Assembly: GCA_028819675.1 (NCBI GenBank)
Contig: JAPPKT010000574.1
Coordinates: 1-32,677 of the forward strand
DNA: 32,677 nucleotides
Source: Caldilineaceae bacterium
GTDB lineage: Bacteria; Chloroflexota; Anaerolineae; Caldilineales; Caldilineaceae
Direction: 5' to 3'
Under the pieces are notes generated by a model. The model saw nothing but the letters and a program-made list of their open reading frames with translations, had not been told where the DNA came from and did no database searches. Numbering within the stretch: the first letter of the stretch is position 1; the number at the start of each line of letters is the position of its first letter. Shown piece after piece: positions 15,636-24,004 of the stretch. A program made the position numbers and the translations under genes.

Positions 15636-16036
15636 GAGTTGGTAGTGGCCAGGAGAGCTTTCCCCTTGCCTTCACCCCGGAGGGCCTTCACGGCGAATGG
15701 ACCGTAGTCCGCTCCCCCGATCTGCAGGACGGCGACGACGACGTATTGGGCACAACCGCCACCTTCATAGAAGAATAACCCGTCACCCGCCGCCCATCTC
15801 TCCTATACAAATACCGTACGAATTAGGATATGAACATATATATATATGGGCATTTCACTCAACAAGGCTTGGCCGTCGGCGCCTGCGTCGACAGAGTCCC
15901 GCGTCTCCCCAGAACATCTCCAAACTTCGCCCCTTTCCTCACACACCGTTCTCCTCTCCCGTGTTGCCTGCTCGCGAAAACAAAGGGCCGCCGGTAGATC
16001 TGCCGGCGGCCCTTTGAGCCATTTCGCTAAATCCCG
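15636..16036. other. Intergenic region between the tracrRNA and the small secreted peptide gene
   Basis: No gene is supported. It holds a short AT-rich relative of the interspersed repeats near 15826-15850 (GGATATGAACATATATATAT) and a strong terminator hairpin at 15982-16015, described separately. Confidence 0.5.
15982..16015 (-). terminator. Strong hairpin terminator downstream of the small secreted peptide
   Basis: A perfect 13-bp stem AAAGGGCCGCCGG / CCGGCGGCCCTTT with an 8-nt loop. Read on the minus strand it is followed by TTTGTTTT including the stem end, so it terminates the leftward small gene ending at 16037. The A/T-flanked stem could also work in the other direction. Confidence 0.75.
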
Positions 16037-16183
16037 TCAGCGCAACAAACTTCCATGAGCTTCTACCACTGCCCTCGCGATCGCCGGCCTCTTGCCCGTT
16101 GGTCCCTCCTGCGCGCTGGCGATGCAGGTGAAGACGGTGGCGATGATTGCAAGCAACGCGATGGTGAGCAGGGCGCGTCTCAT
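16037..16183 (-). CDS. Small secreted peptide (48 aa) with signal peptide
   Basis: An ATG at 16183 preceded by AAAGGAG (about 8 nt spacing) opens a 48-codon frame. The first 25 residues are a classic Sec signal peptide: MRRALLTIALLAIIATV core, ending AxA-like at IASA before QEG. The predicted mature part is only about 23 residues, charged and basic (GPTGKRPAIARAVVEAHGS). It is followed closely by a very strong terminator, so it looks like a real monocistronic unit. I do not recognise a family. Candidate roles include a secreted signal or bacteriocin-like peptide, but nothing in the sequence decides this. Confidence 0.6.
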   Translation of the reverse strand: MRRALLTIALLAIIATVFTCIASAQEGPTGKRPAIARAVVEAHGSLLR

Positions 16184-16205
16184 CGGTGTGTCTCCTTTCC
16201 CTTGT

Positions 16206-16652
16206 CTATCTCTTGATGCGCGACACTGACTGTTGATAATCCTTTTTCGTTCTGCTCAAATTACACTTCGCATGGACAGCACGCAGGTTCCGTTTTGCGT
16301 GAGTCCCACCCAGGTGGATCGGTCGAATGTGATCGACATGAACCAAATCGCGCCGGCGAACTGGCAGTAAGCGTCCGCAGATACCGCACTTCCCGTTCTG
16401 CTCCCGGATCAGATCGGGGAGGTGATGACGATATCCGCTCCGCTTTGTTGTGCCTGCCCGCTTCCGCTTGCGTCGCCGGCCAGAACGCCTTGTCGCTTTG
16501 CGCTGCTCACCTCCAAACAGGGCGATCAAAACATAAATCGTTATCAGCACTCCCACAATTATTGGCAGGGAATGGAGGATGGCAAGGAGAGAACCGCCCA
16601 GGAAGGTCGAGATAAGGACGGCAGCGATGATGATGCGGACCAGGAATTTCAT
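16206..16652 (-). CDS. Membrane-anchored HNH nuclease-like protein
   Basis: This 148-residue protein begins with two hydrophobic segments (about residues 3-25 and 29-47), followed by a very basic linker (RKATRRSGRRRKRKR). The C-terminal domain (about 73-135) is an HNH nuclease: NGKCGICGRLL provides the CxxC pair (C90, C93 region), VHVDHIRPIHLGG holds the catalytic D107-H108, and KRNLRAVHAKCNLSR completes the fold with N122 and a third Cys. The combination of an intact HNH with an N-terminal membrane anchor suggests activity on DNA at the membrane, for example incoming DNA, but this is inference. The ATG has only a weak upstream GGGA. It lies 23 bp upstream of the small secreted peptide gene on the same strand and may be co-transcribed with it. 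Confidence 0.8.
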   Translation of the reverse strand: MKFLVRIIIAAVLISTFLGGSLLAILHSLPIIVGVLITIYVLIALFGGEQRKATRRSGRRRKRKRAGTTKRSGYRHHLPDLIREQNGKCGICGRLLPVRRRDLVHVDHIRPIHLGGTHAKRNLRAVHAKCNLSRTKKDYQQSVSRIKR

Positions 16653-17581
16653 GGGTTAGGATCCCGGTAAAATGAATTGTCTCCTTCTTGTAAATAAGTC
16701 CCAGAGTACCGCCAGAACTTCCGGCCCCTCTGTGATTGGCGCGGTCGCAGGCAAGCATTGAGTTCGCTCACCAGCCGGACATCCAAGCCAGCGGACATCC
16801 CGAACTGCCAACTGTCAAGCATACACCAACGGCATGTGTTTCTTATATCAATCACGCCTATTTTCGTGCTAATATCGTGTCAGTATCGTGTCAATATCCC
16901 AAGCCGCCCCCATATCGGCGCAAACACAGCACCTGTCCCTCACCAACGCTCCTGACTTCACTTATCCCTAGCCCCTGATCCCCAACCGGCCGGAGGCGTC
17001 AGGCTCGATCCGGGAACCGGCGGTCTTTTGGCCAAAAAGAGACAATACGCATGAATGGAACGAAAATGCCAAAACTTACATTAAGGCATGTATGAACATA
17101 TATGCAGATGTGTATATCTGCAGTGCCGGAGCCACGCTTCTGCGACCCTAAGCGTCGAATCGACCACTTCACCAACTGTCTGTAGACCCTGTTCAATCAC
17201 CAGCAAACGGCAGCCACACACCGCAGCCAGCAAGACTGTCGGACAAAAACCGGCCCCCGTTTACGCCCGCCTACAATCCTGCCCACCCCCGATTTCCCCA
17301 AAACTGCAGCTCTGACAAATCGCGTCGCCTGTAGAGGCACCCCCGTGGGTGCCCTTTGTGGTGCGATATAACGGCCGACTGGGCCCAACTGTCCCGACCG
17401 CTTAACCCCGCAAACTGCAGTTAATCTCCCAAATCCCAGTTCAGACAATACCGCATAACCGGACCCCGTCCGAAATAGCACAAACTATTATGAAATACCA
17501 ACCAAAATTGCCACTTGATCACTTGCCTGATCTATGCTATTGATCCTTTACTGGACGATCACGCATGAAGGAAGAACACCC
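16653..17581. other. Long intergenic region with repeat fragments
   Basis: No gene is supported across about 930 bp. Short direct repeats TATCGTGTCA occur at about 16874-16893. A fragment of the AT-rich/CAGTGCCGG repeat lies at 17077-17140 (AACTTACATTAAGGCATG, ATGAACATATATGCAGATGTG, CAGTGCCGGAGCCACGCTTC), and a GAHKGRPY-type palindrome at 17331-17354. TTGATC (17515) and TATTGA (17538), 17 bp apart within a cluster of TGATC repeats, may be the promoter/operator of the RHH-like gene at 17582; this is weak. Confidence 0.5.
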
Positions 17582-17809
17582 ATGCAAAACAAGAATGACC
17601 CGCCCAATCTGAAAGCCGCACACAATCCAAGAGTCAGAACATCCGCCGAATACAGAAAAACGGCTCAGGTCTCGGTCGGCGTAACCCCCAACGACAAACG
17701 CCGCCTCATCGCCGCCGCCGAAGCCAGCGATAAACGCTTCTCCGACTTCGTGCGCGACGTTCTGCTGCACGCGGTCGCCCAGGTAGAGGAACAGGAAACC
17801 AGGCAATAA
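17582..17809 (+). CDS. Small ribbon-helix-helix-like DNA-binding protein
   Basis: The 75-residue product has a flexible polar N-terminus (MQNKNDPPNLKAAHNPRVRT) and a C-terminal ribbon-helix-helix-like core. The core is a beta strand, KTAQVSVGVTPNDKRRL, followed by helices IAAAEASDKRFSDFVRDVLLHAVAQVEE. This resembles Arc/MetJ/CopG-type proteins and the plasmid proteins that recognise conjugation or segregation sites. The start at 17582 is preferred over an in-frame upstream ATG because it has AAGGAAGAA just ahead. It is the first gene of the replication module. An autoregulator, copy-control or relaxosome accessory role is plausible but unproven. Confidence 0.6.
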   Translation: MQNKNDPPNLKAAHNPRVRTSAEYRKTAQVSVGVTPNDKRRLIAAAEASDKRFSDFVRDVLLHAVAQVEEQETRQ

Positions 17810-17866
17810 CCGCCCAGGCAAGCCGCCCGGGCCCTGTACACCATTTGCCCACAAGCAAAAAGAAAA

Positions 17867-17896
17867 GCCCCGCTCCGGGGACAGCCGGAACGGGGC
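17867..17896. promoter_or_regulatory. Strong hairpin between the RHH-like gene and the primase-like gene
   Basis: GCCCCG and (C)TCCGG pair with CCGGA(A) and CGGGGC, giving an 11-bp stem with one internal mismatch and a 6-nt loop. There is no T-run on plus, so it is not a standard terminator for the upstream gene. On minus it is followed by TTTTCTTTTT. It may attenuate or insulate the replication operon. Confidence 0.45.
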
Positions 17897-17945
17897 CCTA
17901 TCAGCACACGAGACCCTGTCGATCTCACCCCCAAGCATAACACAC

Positions 17946-19055
17946 ATGCGCACAAACCGCATCCCCATCGCCGCAGCCGCCGAAGTAGCGGCCAGGCTGC
18001 CCTTCCCCCACACCACTTCCGGCGGCTGGTACCGCACATCGACCGCCATCTGCCACGGCGGCGACAGCAGGACCGCCCTCTCCTTCCAGGACGGCGACCG
18101 CCCCGGCGACTCCCCCCTGCGCGTCCACTGCCACAGCCATAACTGCGATCCAACCGCCGTCCGCCACGCCCTCCAGCAGGCCACAGGCCTCTGGCTCTGC
18201 CGCTGCGACGCCTGCTTCGCCGCCTTCCGCGCCGGCCATCCGCCCCCGGGCGCAGAAACAGCGCCGCCGCAAGGCGCTCAACAGCCCTCAGGCAATCTCA
18301 GGTGGCCTGAACGGGCCAAAAGGTGTCCCAGCTCCAAAAACGCCGGAAACGGCGCTCAGGGCCGCTCAGCGCCGGGCCAGGGCAAAGATACCAACGCCTA
18401 CGCCGCCGAACTGTGGGCCGCCGCGCAAGCGTCCACGACGGGGCCCGCCTCCCAACATCCCGCGTCAAAGTGGCTCGCGGAACGCAGCCTCTGGCCGCCC
18501 GCCGCACCACTGCCCGAATCGGTACGCTGGCTCCCCCGCCGCCACCGCAAATTCCCCCGCGGCCGCGCCGACAGCACAGCCGCCGGCGCCCTGGTCATGG
18601 CAATGCGCCCGCTCGACAACCCCGCCGCGCCCCCGCGTAAGATCCAGCTGATCACCATCGACAAGGCTGGCCGCAAAGCCCGCCACTGGCCGGACAACGC
18701 CGATAAACGCACATACGGTACAGGCCCATTCTACGGCCTCCTCTGGCGCGGCCGGCTCCGGATAGCAGCCTGCGACCTGCACATCTGCGAAGGTCTTGCC
18801 GACGGCCTGCGCATCCTCCGCTACGCAACCGGACCCGCCCTCGTAGCCGTCTGCGCCGGCACAAGCTACGCCCGCATCGAACCCGGCTGCTTCGACTCGA
18901 TTACCCTCTGGCCCGACGCCGACGAGCCGGGCGTCAAATCTGCCGCCAAAGCCGCGCAGCGCTGGGCCGACCAGGGCTGCCGCGTATCCATCAAGAGGCT
19001 GGCCGCCGGCCACGATCCCGCGTCGGCCCCACTACAGGACCCAGCGCATGAATGA
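17946..19055 (+). CDS. Zinc-ribbon/Toprim DNA primase-like protein of a plasmid-type replication module
   Basis: The 369-residue protein has an N-terminal zinc-ribbon-like segment (about 25-80): ICHGGDSRTALSFQDG, then LRVHCHSHNCDPTAVRHAL, the pattern seen before Toprim domains in plasmid and phage primase/helicase proteins. The middle is low-complexity and Pro/Ala/Gly-rich. The C-terminal Toprim part (about 275-360) reads DLHICEGLADGLRILR with the conserved Glu, then ALVAVCAGTSYARIE and ITLWPDADEPGVKSA with the DxD metal site. It probably synthesises primers for the replicon. Its end overlaps the next gene by 8 nt. There is no good Shine-Dalgarno before the ATG. C-ending codons are extreme, like the neighbouring helicase. 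Confidence 0.75.
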   Translation: MRTNRIPIAAAAEVAARLPFPHTTSGGWYRTSTAICHGGDSRTALSFQDGDRPGDSPLRVHCHSHNCDPTAVRHALQQATGLWLCRCDACFAAFRAGHPPPGAETAPPQGAQQPSGNLRWPERAKRCPSSKNAGNGAQGRSAPGQGKDTNAYAAELWAAAQASTTGPASQHPASKWLAERSLWPPAAPLPESVRWLPRRHRKFPRGRADSTAAGALVMAMRPLDNPAAPPRKIQLITIDKAGRKARHWPDNADKRTYGTGPFYGLLWRGRLRIAACDLHICEGLADGLRILRYATGPALVAVCAGTSYARIEPGCFDSITLWPDADEPGVKSAAKAAQRWADQGCRVSIKRLAAGHDPASAPLQDPAHE

Positions 19056-20247
19056 AAAACGAAACGGACGGCCGCAGATCGCAGCCGAAACCGAACACAT
19101 CCAGCCCGATCCCGTGGCCGCGGCATACGACAGGCTCAAGGCAGCCCTGGCGGCCGGCAACGACGACCCCGCAGCCAGGACCATTCTCCAGGCCGCGCTC
19201 CCTGCCGCCGCTGATCCCGCCGCCCCCGCGCCGGCAGGCGCAGACATTGCCGAAGGCCTGCGCTCCGAACATGACGCCGCACGCGAGCAGGCCAGGTCCG
19301 AAATCCGCAAACTGCTCAACCCCAAACCGGCCCTGGCAAACGTCCTCACCGACCACAGCCCCAACCCGCCCCCGGTCTCCTGGCTTGTCAAGGACTGGAT
19401 GCCGCACGCCACCCTCTCCGTACTGTCCGGCGCCGGCGGCGCCGGCAAAAGCCGCATCGCCCTGCAGCTCGCAGTCGCAGTCGCAACCGGCGCCGAGCGC
19501 TTCATTCAGACCGGGAGCGGCGCCGCCATGCTGAACGGCCTGAATGCGCCCCAACTCCTTGCCGCCGGCCCGGTCGTCTTCGCCGCCTGGGAGACCAGGC
19601 TTCTCGCTTGGCAAAACCGCCTTGCCGCCGTCTGCGGCCAGGGCGCGGACCGGGCCGAACGGATCCGCCAGCTGTCCGGTCAGCTGCACTACGTCAACAT
19701 GCGCCCCGAAGGCGGCCTCTGGGGCGCAGCACAGGGCGCCCACACCAGCACAACCGGATACTGGCTCGACGGCGGTAACGCACTCCTCGACTACACCGCC
19801 GCCGCACACGCCCGCCTCCTGATCATCGACCCCCTCGCCGCCGCCTTCGTCCAGAACGAGAACGACCGCGCCCTCGTCAGAGCCTTCCTCTCCGCCCTCG
19901 ACCAGTGGGCCGAAGACCACAGCTGCGCCGTCCTCATCATCTCCCATCCCCCCAAAAGCGACAGCGCACAGTCCGGCAGCACAGACTGGCGCAACGGCGT
20001 CCAGGCCGTCTGGACCCTCGAAGCCGCCCAGGTCATGGACAAAGAGACCAGCAAGCCGGTCCCCGCCCCGGGCGGCGAGCGCATCCTCCAGGTAGACAAG
20101 CTCAACGAAGGCGCACCCCCAAAACCCGTCTACCTCAAATTCGGCGCCGGCCGCTTCGACGAAGTCGCAAAACCGGCCAGCCGGAATGCGAACGGCCAGA
20201 GCCAAGAGAACCACACCGGAGGAAATCCACTTCATGGACTCGTTTAA
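19048..20247 (+). CDS. RepA-like (AAA_25) replicative helicase
   Basis: The 399-residue protein contains a RecA-fold ATPase after a helical, Ala-rich N-terminus. Walker A is GAGGAGKS at about 128-135 (VLSGAGGAGKSRIALQLAVA), followed by PVVFAAWE, the Walker B strand RLLIIDPLAAAF, and CAVLIISHPPKSD. The closing segment has GERILQVDKLNEGAPP. This is the arrangement of RepA/RSF1010-like and KaiC-like hexameric helicases encoded by plasmids and integrative elements, often next to a Toprim primase as here. AGGA lies 8 nt before the ATG. The 8-nt overlap upstream and 14-nt overlap downstream show tight operon structure. It probably loads at the iterons at 21.8 kb. Confidence 0.85.
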   Translation: MNEKRNGRPQIAAETEHIQPDPVAAAYDRLKAALAAGNDDPAARTILQAALPAAADPAAPAPAGADIAEGLRSEHDAAREQARSEIRKLLNPKPALANVLTDHSPNPPPVSWLVKDWMPHATLSVLSGAGGAGKSRIALQLAVAVATGAERFIQTGSGAAMLNGLNAPQLLAAGPVVFAAWETRLLAWQNRLAAVCGQGADRAERIRQLSGQLHYVNMRPEGGLWGAAQGAHTSTTGYWLDGGNALLDYTAAAHARLLIIDPLAAAFVQNENDRALVRAFLSALDQWAEDHSCAVLIISHPPKSDSAQSGSTDWRNGVQAVWTLEAAQVMDKETSKPVPAPGGERILQVDKLNEGAPPKPVYLKFGAGRFDEVAKPASRNANGQSQENHTGGNPLHGLV

Positions 20248-21799
20248 GGAACTGTGGCAGGAGTTGTGCCAGGCGGTAGCTCTCAAACCCGAACTGAACC
20301 GGTCCGACAATCGCAGCCTCCCCCGACCGCAGGACGTAGCCGGCGCAATCGTTGACTCCGAGCCGTGGATGGTGGTCGGCCTGCATGAATTCACCACGCG
20401 AGCCGAAACCCTGATCGATGCGTTGAGCAAGAACAGCGGCGCAGACCCGTTGGCGGCCCTGCTGCAAAAAGAAGCGCCCATGGACACAGCCAGGTTTGTT
20501 CAACTGAAATGGGGCTGCCACTACCTCCTGACCGCCAGAGAAATGTCGGAGAAAAACTGGCAACTTCATCAAAGCGCCGACCCGGACATGCAAGCCCTGC
20601 TGGCAACTGGCTTTGAAGCGCTGCATCTGATCTGGGAGGAGATAGGCATAGAGGCCGGTCTGAAGCACCCTGTCGCCCCCCTGATCGAAGCATGGCTCCA
20701 ACGGCCGGAACTGATCAGACCGAACGCAAGAAAGAACGGCATCATGCCCAGCGGTCTCTTCCCGCAGCAGCCGGCAACCGTGCCCGCGCAACTCGCATTT
20801 ACCTTGGACAACGGCGACCCGGCTCTAGGACGCGTGGAAAGCCCCCAGGCTCAACTACCCCTCTTCGCCGATCTTCTCAACGAGGACGACATACCGGTCA
20901 CGCCGCTCCTGCTGGCAGATGCCGCCGGCTTCCGAGGTCTGCAACCAGGCCGCGGCGCACGCCTGGACAAACGCCTGCTCATCTTCTCCCTGCTGTCAAT
21001 GCCCCTCGATCAGCGGCGGCCAGGCGGACGCTATGAATGGAGACCGTCCCTGAAGGAACTCCGCGACCTGCTCTGGCCCGCTCGCTCAAAAATCGTCAAT
21101 GGCCGGCGCTTGGAACTGTCCAGCTACCGGCCTAGCAAACATGCCCACTCTCTCTACTCCGCGTTGCGGGCAATCAACCTTGCCGAAGTCGTGATGCCCG
21201 ACGGCTATCACTGGCGCCCGACTATCGTGCGCGGCTATCCCTCCTTCGATAACTTGGACTCGAAAGTCATTGTCCAGATCGAGCTCCCCAGCGGATCGGA
21301 CCACGGCCCGGCCGTAGACAAACCCAACCTGATCGAAGCAGGCACCGTAAGCGATCCGGCCTTCGACCTGGAGCTGGGCCTGGCCTATCTGTGGGATGAA
21401 GCCAAGCGTCACAACGGCGGCTATCGTATCCACGCCACCCGGCCTGAAGCCATGCGCAATGACCAGGGACATATCGTGGACAAAACAGGCAATGTCATGA
21501 CCGAGCGTAACGGCTCTCCATCCACGCGCTGGAATCACCCGCAGGCCGTCTTAACCGGACGCCAGGAACGACACCCGAAAGCCGGCAGGGTTCGCGTGCT
21601 GACGCGCGCTGAGCGCCACCGGCTTGCCTACGGTATGGCCAGCGACAAGCACACAAGCCAGATCAGAAACGAACAGTCCGCCACCGATCGGCTGTTGACG
21701 GCATTGGAAAAAGACAGTCGTATCGTGATCGAACGGAACGCCATCGAACCTGGCACCGGTAAACAAGGATGGCGTATTCTGGAAGTCTGGTCCGCCTGA
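20234..21799 (+). CDS. Putative iteron-associated replication initiator, unrecognised family (521 aa)
   Basis: I do not recognise a family. The start at 20234 (MDSFKELWQELC) is preferred because GGAGG lies 11 nt upstream; an ATG at 20186 has none. The N-terminal third is helical and rich in Trp/Leu (NWQLHQSADPDMQALLATGF). The central part (about 250-340) has LLIFSLLSMPLDQRRPGGRY and LKELRDLLWPARSK, resembling winged-helix segments, and the last 60 residues (ATDRLLTALEKDSRIVIERN ... GWRILEVW) look like another wing. It is translationally coupled to the helicase gene (14-nt overlap). Five direct repeats begin 5 bp after its stop, the usual place for the binding sites of a Rep protein. The role as initiator is inferred from that context. 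Confidence 0.55.
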   Translation: MDSFKELWQELCQAVALKPELNRSDNRSLPRPQDVAGAIVDSEPWMVVGLHEFTTRAETLIDALSKNSGADPLAALLQKEAPMDTARFVQLKWGCHYLLTAREMSEKNWQLHQSADPDMQALLATGFEALHLIWEEIGIEAGLKHPVAPLIEAWLQRPELIRPNARKNGIMPSGLFPQQPATVPAQLAFTLDNGDPALGRVESPQAQLPLFADLLNEDDIPVTPLLLADAAGFRGLQPGRGARLDKRLLIFSLLSMPLDQRRPGGRYEWRPSLKELRDLLWPARSKIVNGRRLELSSYRPSKHAHSLYSALRAINLAEVVMPDGYHWRPTIVRGYPSFDNLDSKVIVQIELPSGSDHGPAVDKPNLIEAGTVSDPAFDLELGLAYLWDEAKRHNGGYRIHATRPEAMRNDQGHIVDKTGNVMTERNGSPSTRWNHPQAVLTGRQERHPKAGRVRVLTRAERHRLAYGMASDKHTSQIRNEQSATDRLLTALEKDSRIVIERNAIEPGTGKQGWRILEVWSA

Positions 21800-21804
21800 G
21801 TGAA

Positions 21805-21914
21805 TGTTCTACCCTGTTGCAAAAAATGTTCTACCCTGTTGCAAATAGTGTTCTACCCTGTTGCAAATAGTGTTCTACCCTGTTGCGCGCTATGTTCTAC
21901 CCTGTTGCAAAACA
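21805..21914 (+). repeat. Five tandem 22-bp iterons (probable replication origin)
   Basis: TGTTCTACCCTGTTGCAAA or a close variant begins at 21805, 21827, 21849, 21871 and 21893, an exact 22-bp period (two helical turns). The fourth copy ends GCGCGC instead of GCAAAT. Evenly phased direct repeats immediately after a replication operon are the hallmark of iteron-controlled plasmid origins. The same 19-mer recurs singly at 22478 (one change), 22653, 22821, 23255 and 23549. Confidence 0.85.
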
Positions 21915-21962
21915 CGCTCCTCACCAGAGAGAAATAAGAGCTGGAACACGAGGCTAGAACAA

Positions 21963-22027
21963 TAAGAACAGTAGCAACAGAGTTGCTGTTCTTATGCAAC
22001 GTTGTTGCGCTTGAGGCGCAACGTTGC
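21963..22027. other. Two consecutive hairpins next to the iterons
   Basis: First hairpin: TAAGAACA...GCAAC / GTTGC...TGTTCTTA (21963-21994, with a 3-nt bulge). Second hairpin: GCAACG...TTGCGC / GCGCAA...CGTTGC (21996-22027). Both arms reuse the GTTGC core of the iteron. They could be sites where the origin is opened or primed, or an RNA structure; position next to the iterons is the only support. Confidence 0.55.
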
Positions 22028-23700
22028 CGGGAAAAACAGAAAAGCCCCATCGATTCACGTACCTGTAGCAACGTTAAATGTCGCCTCGGCCCGGTAAAGT
22101 CCGCATGATTGGAGAACAGGACTTTGCGATTGAACGGCAGCAAGCTCTCATCAAGAAAGTCATGGTTGCGCCGCCTTGTGTCTTAATTGATCGAAGGGCC
22201 CCGAACCCTGACCCTGCAACGGCGTCCAAAGCGCAGCCCACACCGCGCTCAACCGTCCTCCAACTCCGTCCTGCCTGGGTCCATGCTCTTCCCGGTTGCC
22301 GACGGCCGCTCGCACCAGAGAGAAATCAGACCTGCCCATCCGTCTACAGTATCAGCTCGATTGAATCCAGTTCGATCAATACCTCGCGAGACTGTACGCA
22401 TAGGGAAACCCACAAGGGGTGCCCTTGTTTCTTGTCTGTCTTGGCGTACTGAATGCGCGGCCTGAACTCTATCTGTGTGTTCTACCCTATTGCAAAACTC
22501 TCCTCTGACCAGAGAAAAAAGCGGACCAGAACAAAGGAAAAACTGTTGACTGTGCTGGCTCAGACTGTCCGCCCTGGAGAAGGTCAACCATATCCGGAAC
22601 CGGCAGCCAAGCGCATCTGAGACATTCTGAACCCCTTGTTTGACAGGCTCTATGTTCTACCCTGTTGCAAAATTCCGATCTCACCGGAGAAAAAACGAGC
22701 CAGAACAACGGACAATCTTTTGACGGAAGCAGGTCATGACGACTGCACTGGAGAAAGGCGGCAACATCAAGAGCGCGCGGGTAACCACTGAATATTGAAG
22801 TTCCGGACCTCCCCGTTAAATGTTCTACCCTGTTGCAAAATTCCATCCTTATCTGAGAAGAAATCGAACTAGAACAAGAAGAATGTTGTTGACGAAAACG
22901 AGACATACTGCCCATCTTTGGGCGCTCGATCGCCCTGGTCATCAAGAGGATAACGCCGCCTCGAAGACGCTGTACCGGACTCTCTAGGATCCAGGCGCTG
23001 CCAGAGGTAGAAGGCAGGAGTTGTTGACGGAAACAGATCGACCTGCCCGTTTTCGGCAGAACCGGTCGCCTCGTCATCGAGGAGTAGGAAGCAGCTCCGG
23101 AGAAGCCGTACCCCCCGCCTTAGGATCAGAGCGTTGCCAGAGGTAGAGGGCAAGAGTTGTTGACGAAAACGGATCGGTCCGTTTGTGTATCCGACCCGTT
23201 GCCAAACGAGCTCGACTGTAGGGGCGTCCCTTGTGGGCGCCCTGGCTGTTTATATGTTCTACCCTGTTGCAAAACACCATCCTGACCTGAGAAAAAATCA
23301 AACCAGAACAGAGCGAGTCGTTGACGGCAATGACTCCGTCTACTCGCCTTTGGCAACTCGGTCGTCTTATGACCAGGGGAAAACGCCGCGCCCGCAGGCA
23401 CGGATTCTGGCGCTCTAGGGTCAGAGTAAGACCAGAGGTAGAGGGCAAGAGTTGTTGACGAAAACGGATCACCGTTAGTGTGTCCGACCCTGTTGCAAGA
23501 CGATCGCTACTGTAGGGGCGCCCCTTGTGGGCGCCCTGGCTTTTTGCATGTTCTACCCTGTTGCAAAACGAAATGCACGTGTAGAGGCACACCTTGAGGG
23601 TGCCCTTCGCAGACTGGCATCCAGCTGCAGAGGGAGATGCGGCCAGGCGTGCTCCAAATAACCCCGTTCCACCAGATATATTGACATAATCTTGATGCAT
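22028..23700. repeat. Nested long-repeat region with dispersed iterons, no genes
   Basis: Family C is about 75 bp, starting with an iteron, then ACC.GAGAAAAAA, CCAGAACAA and TTGACG. Copies lie at 22478, 22653, 22821 and 23255, with a partial copy at 21893. Family D is about 50 bp: AGAGCGTTGCCAGAGGTAGA, GGCAAGAGTTGTTGACG, AAAACGGATC. Copies lie at about 22986, 23123 and 23420. Between C3/D1, D1/D2 and C4/D3 lie three related ~100-bp spacers (CCC.TTTTCGGC ... GGTCGCCTCGTCAT ... CTTAGGATCAGA). Two GAHKGRPY palindromes precede the iterons at 23255 and 23549. Long frames on the minus strand simply translate the repeats. Confidence 0.75.
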
Positions 23701-23831
23701 AAATTTTCCAAAATGACACGGAAATGTTATGCGGATGATGTTATAATTGATGGTGGCCTACTCTGTCCCGCCGTTGGCGCCATTCCCTTCCTGCTCGCAA
23801 TCCACTGCCATGCATAACAAAGAGAGCGCCC

Positions 23832-23999
23832 ATGTTCAGAAAACGCATGACCGTCAGACTCGCACTTCTTACCGCAGCCTGTGTACCCATACACACAGGA
23901 AAATCATCCATGAAACGCGCCAACCTGTACGCCATCGCTATCGTTACAGTCATCTTCATCATCTTTGTCGCCGCCGTCATCGACGTCAACGCCCGCTAG
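23832..23999 (+). CDS. Small single-pass membrane protein (55 aa)
   Basis: The ATG at 23832, preceded by AAAGAGAG, opens a 55-residue product, MFRKRMTVRLALLTAACVP followed by a short polar stretch. A strong transmembrane helix, IAIVTVIFIIFVAAVI, near residues 34-51 is next, then a short polar tail. An internal ATG at 23910, with AGGAAA upstream, would give a 29-residue version containing only the membrane helix. It ends 5 bp before the next gene, a coiled-coil membrane protein, suggesting a two-gene unit. No family is recognised. Confidence 0.45.
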   Translation: MFRKRMTVRLALLTAACVPIHTGKSSMKRANLYAIAIVTVIFIIFVAAVIDVNAR

Positions 24000-24004
24000 C
24001 TCCC

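Noticed and set aside
15467..15691. N-terminal extension of Cas9 to residue +75
   Set aside because: The extra codons translate the tracrRNA gene and its anti-repeat (PRSPIDYN) antisense. The conserved RuvC start and a Shine-Dalgarno point to 15466.
18991..20487. A 498-codon minus-strand frame opposite the helicase gene
   Set aside because: It is a shadow of the real RepA-like gene in a GC-rich region; it has low complexity and no motif.
22478..23570. A second CRISPR array made of the dispersed iterons
   Set aside because: Spacings (175, 168, 434, 294 bp) are irregular, the intervening sequences are themselves repeated, and no cas genes adjoin.
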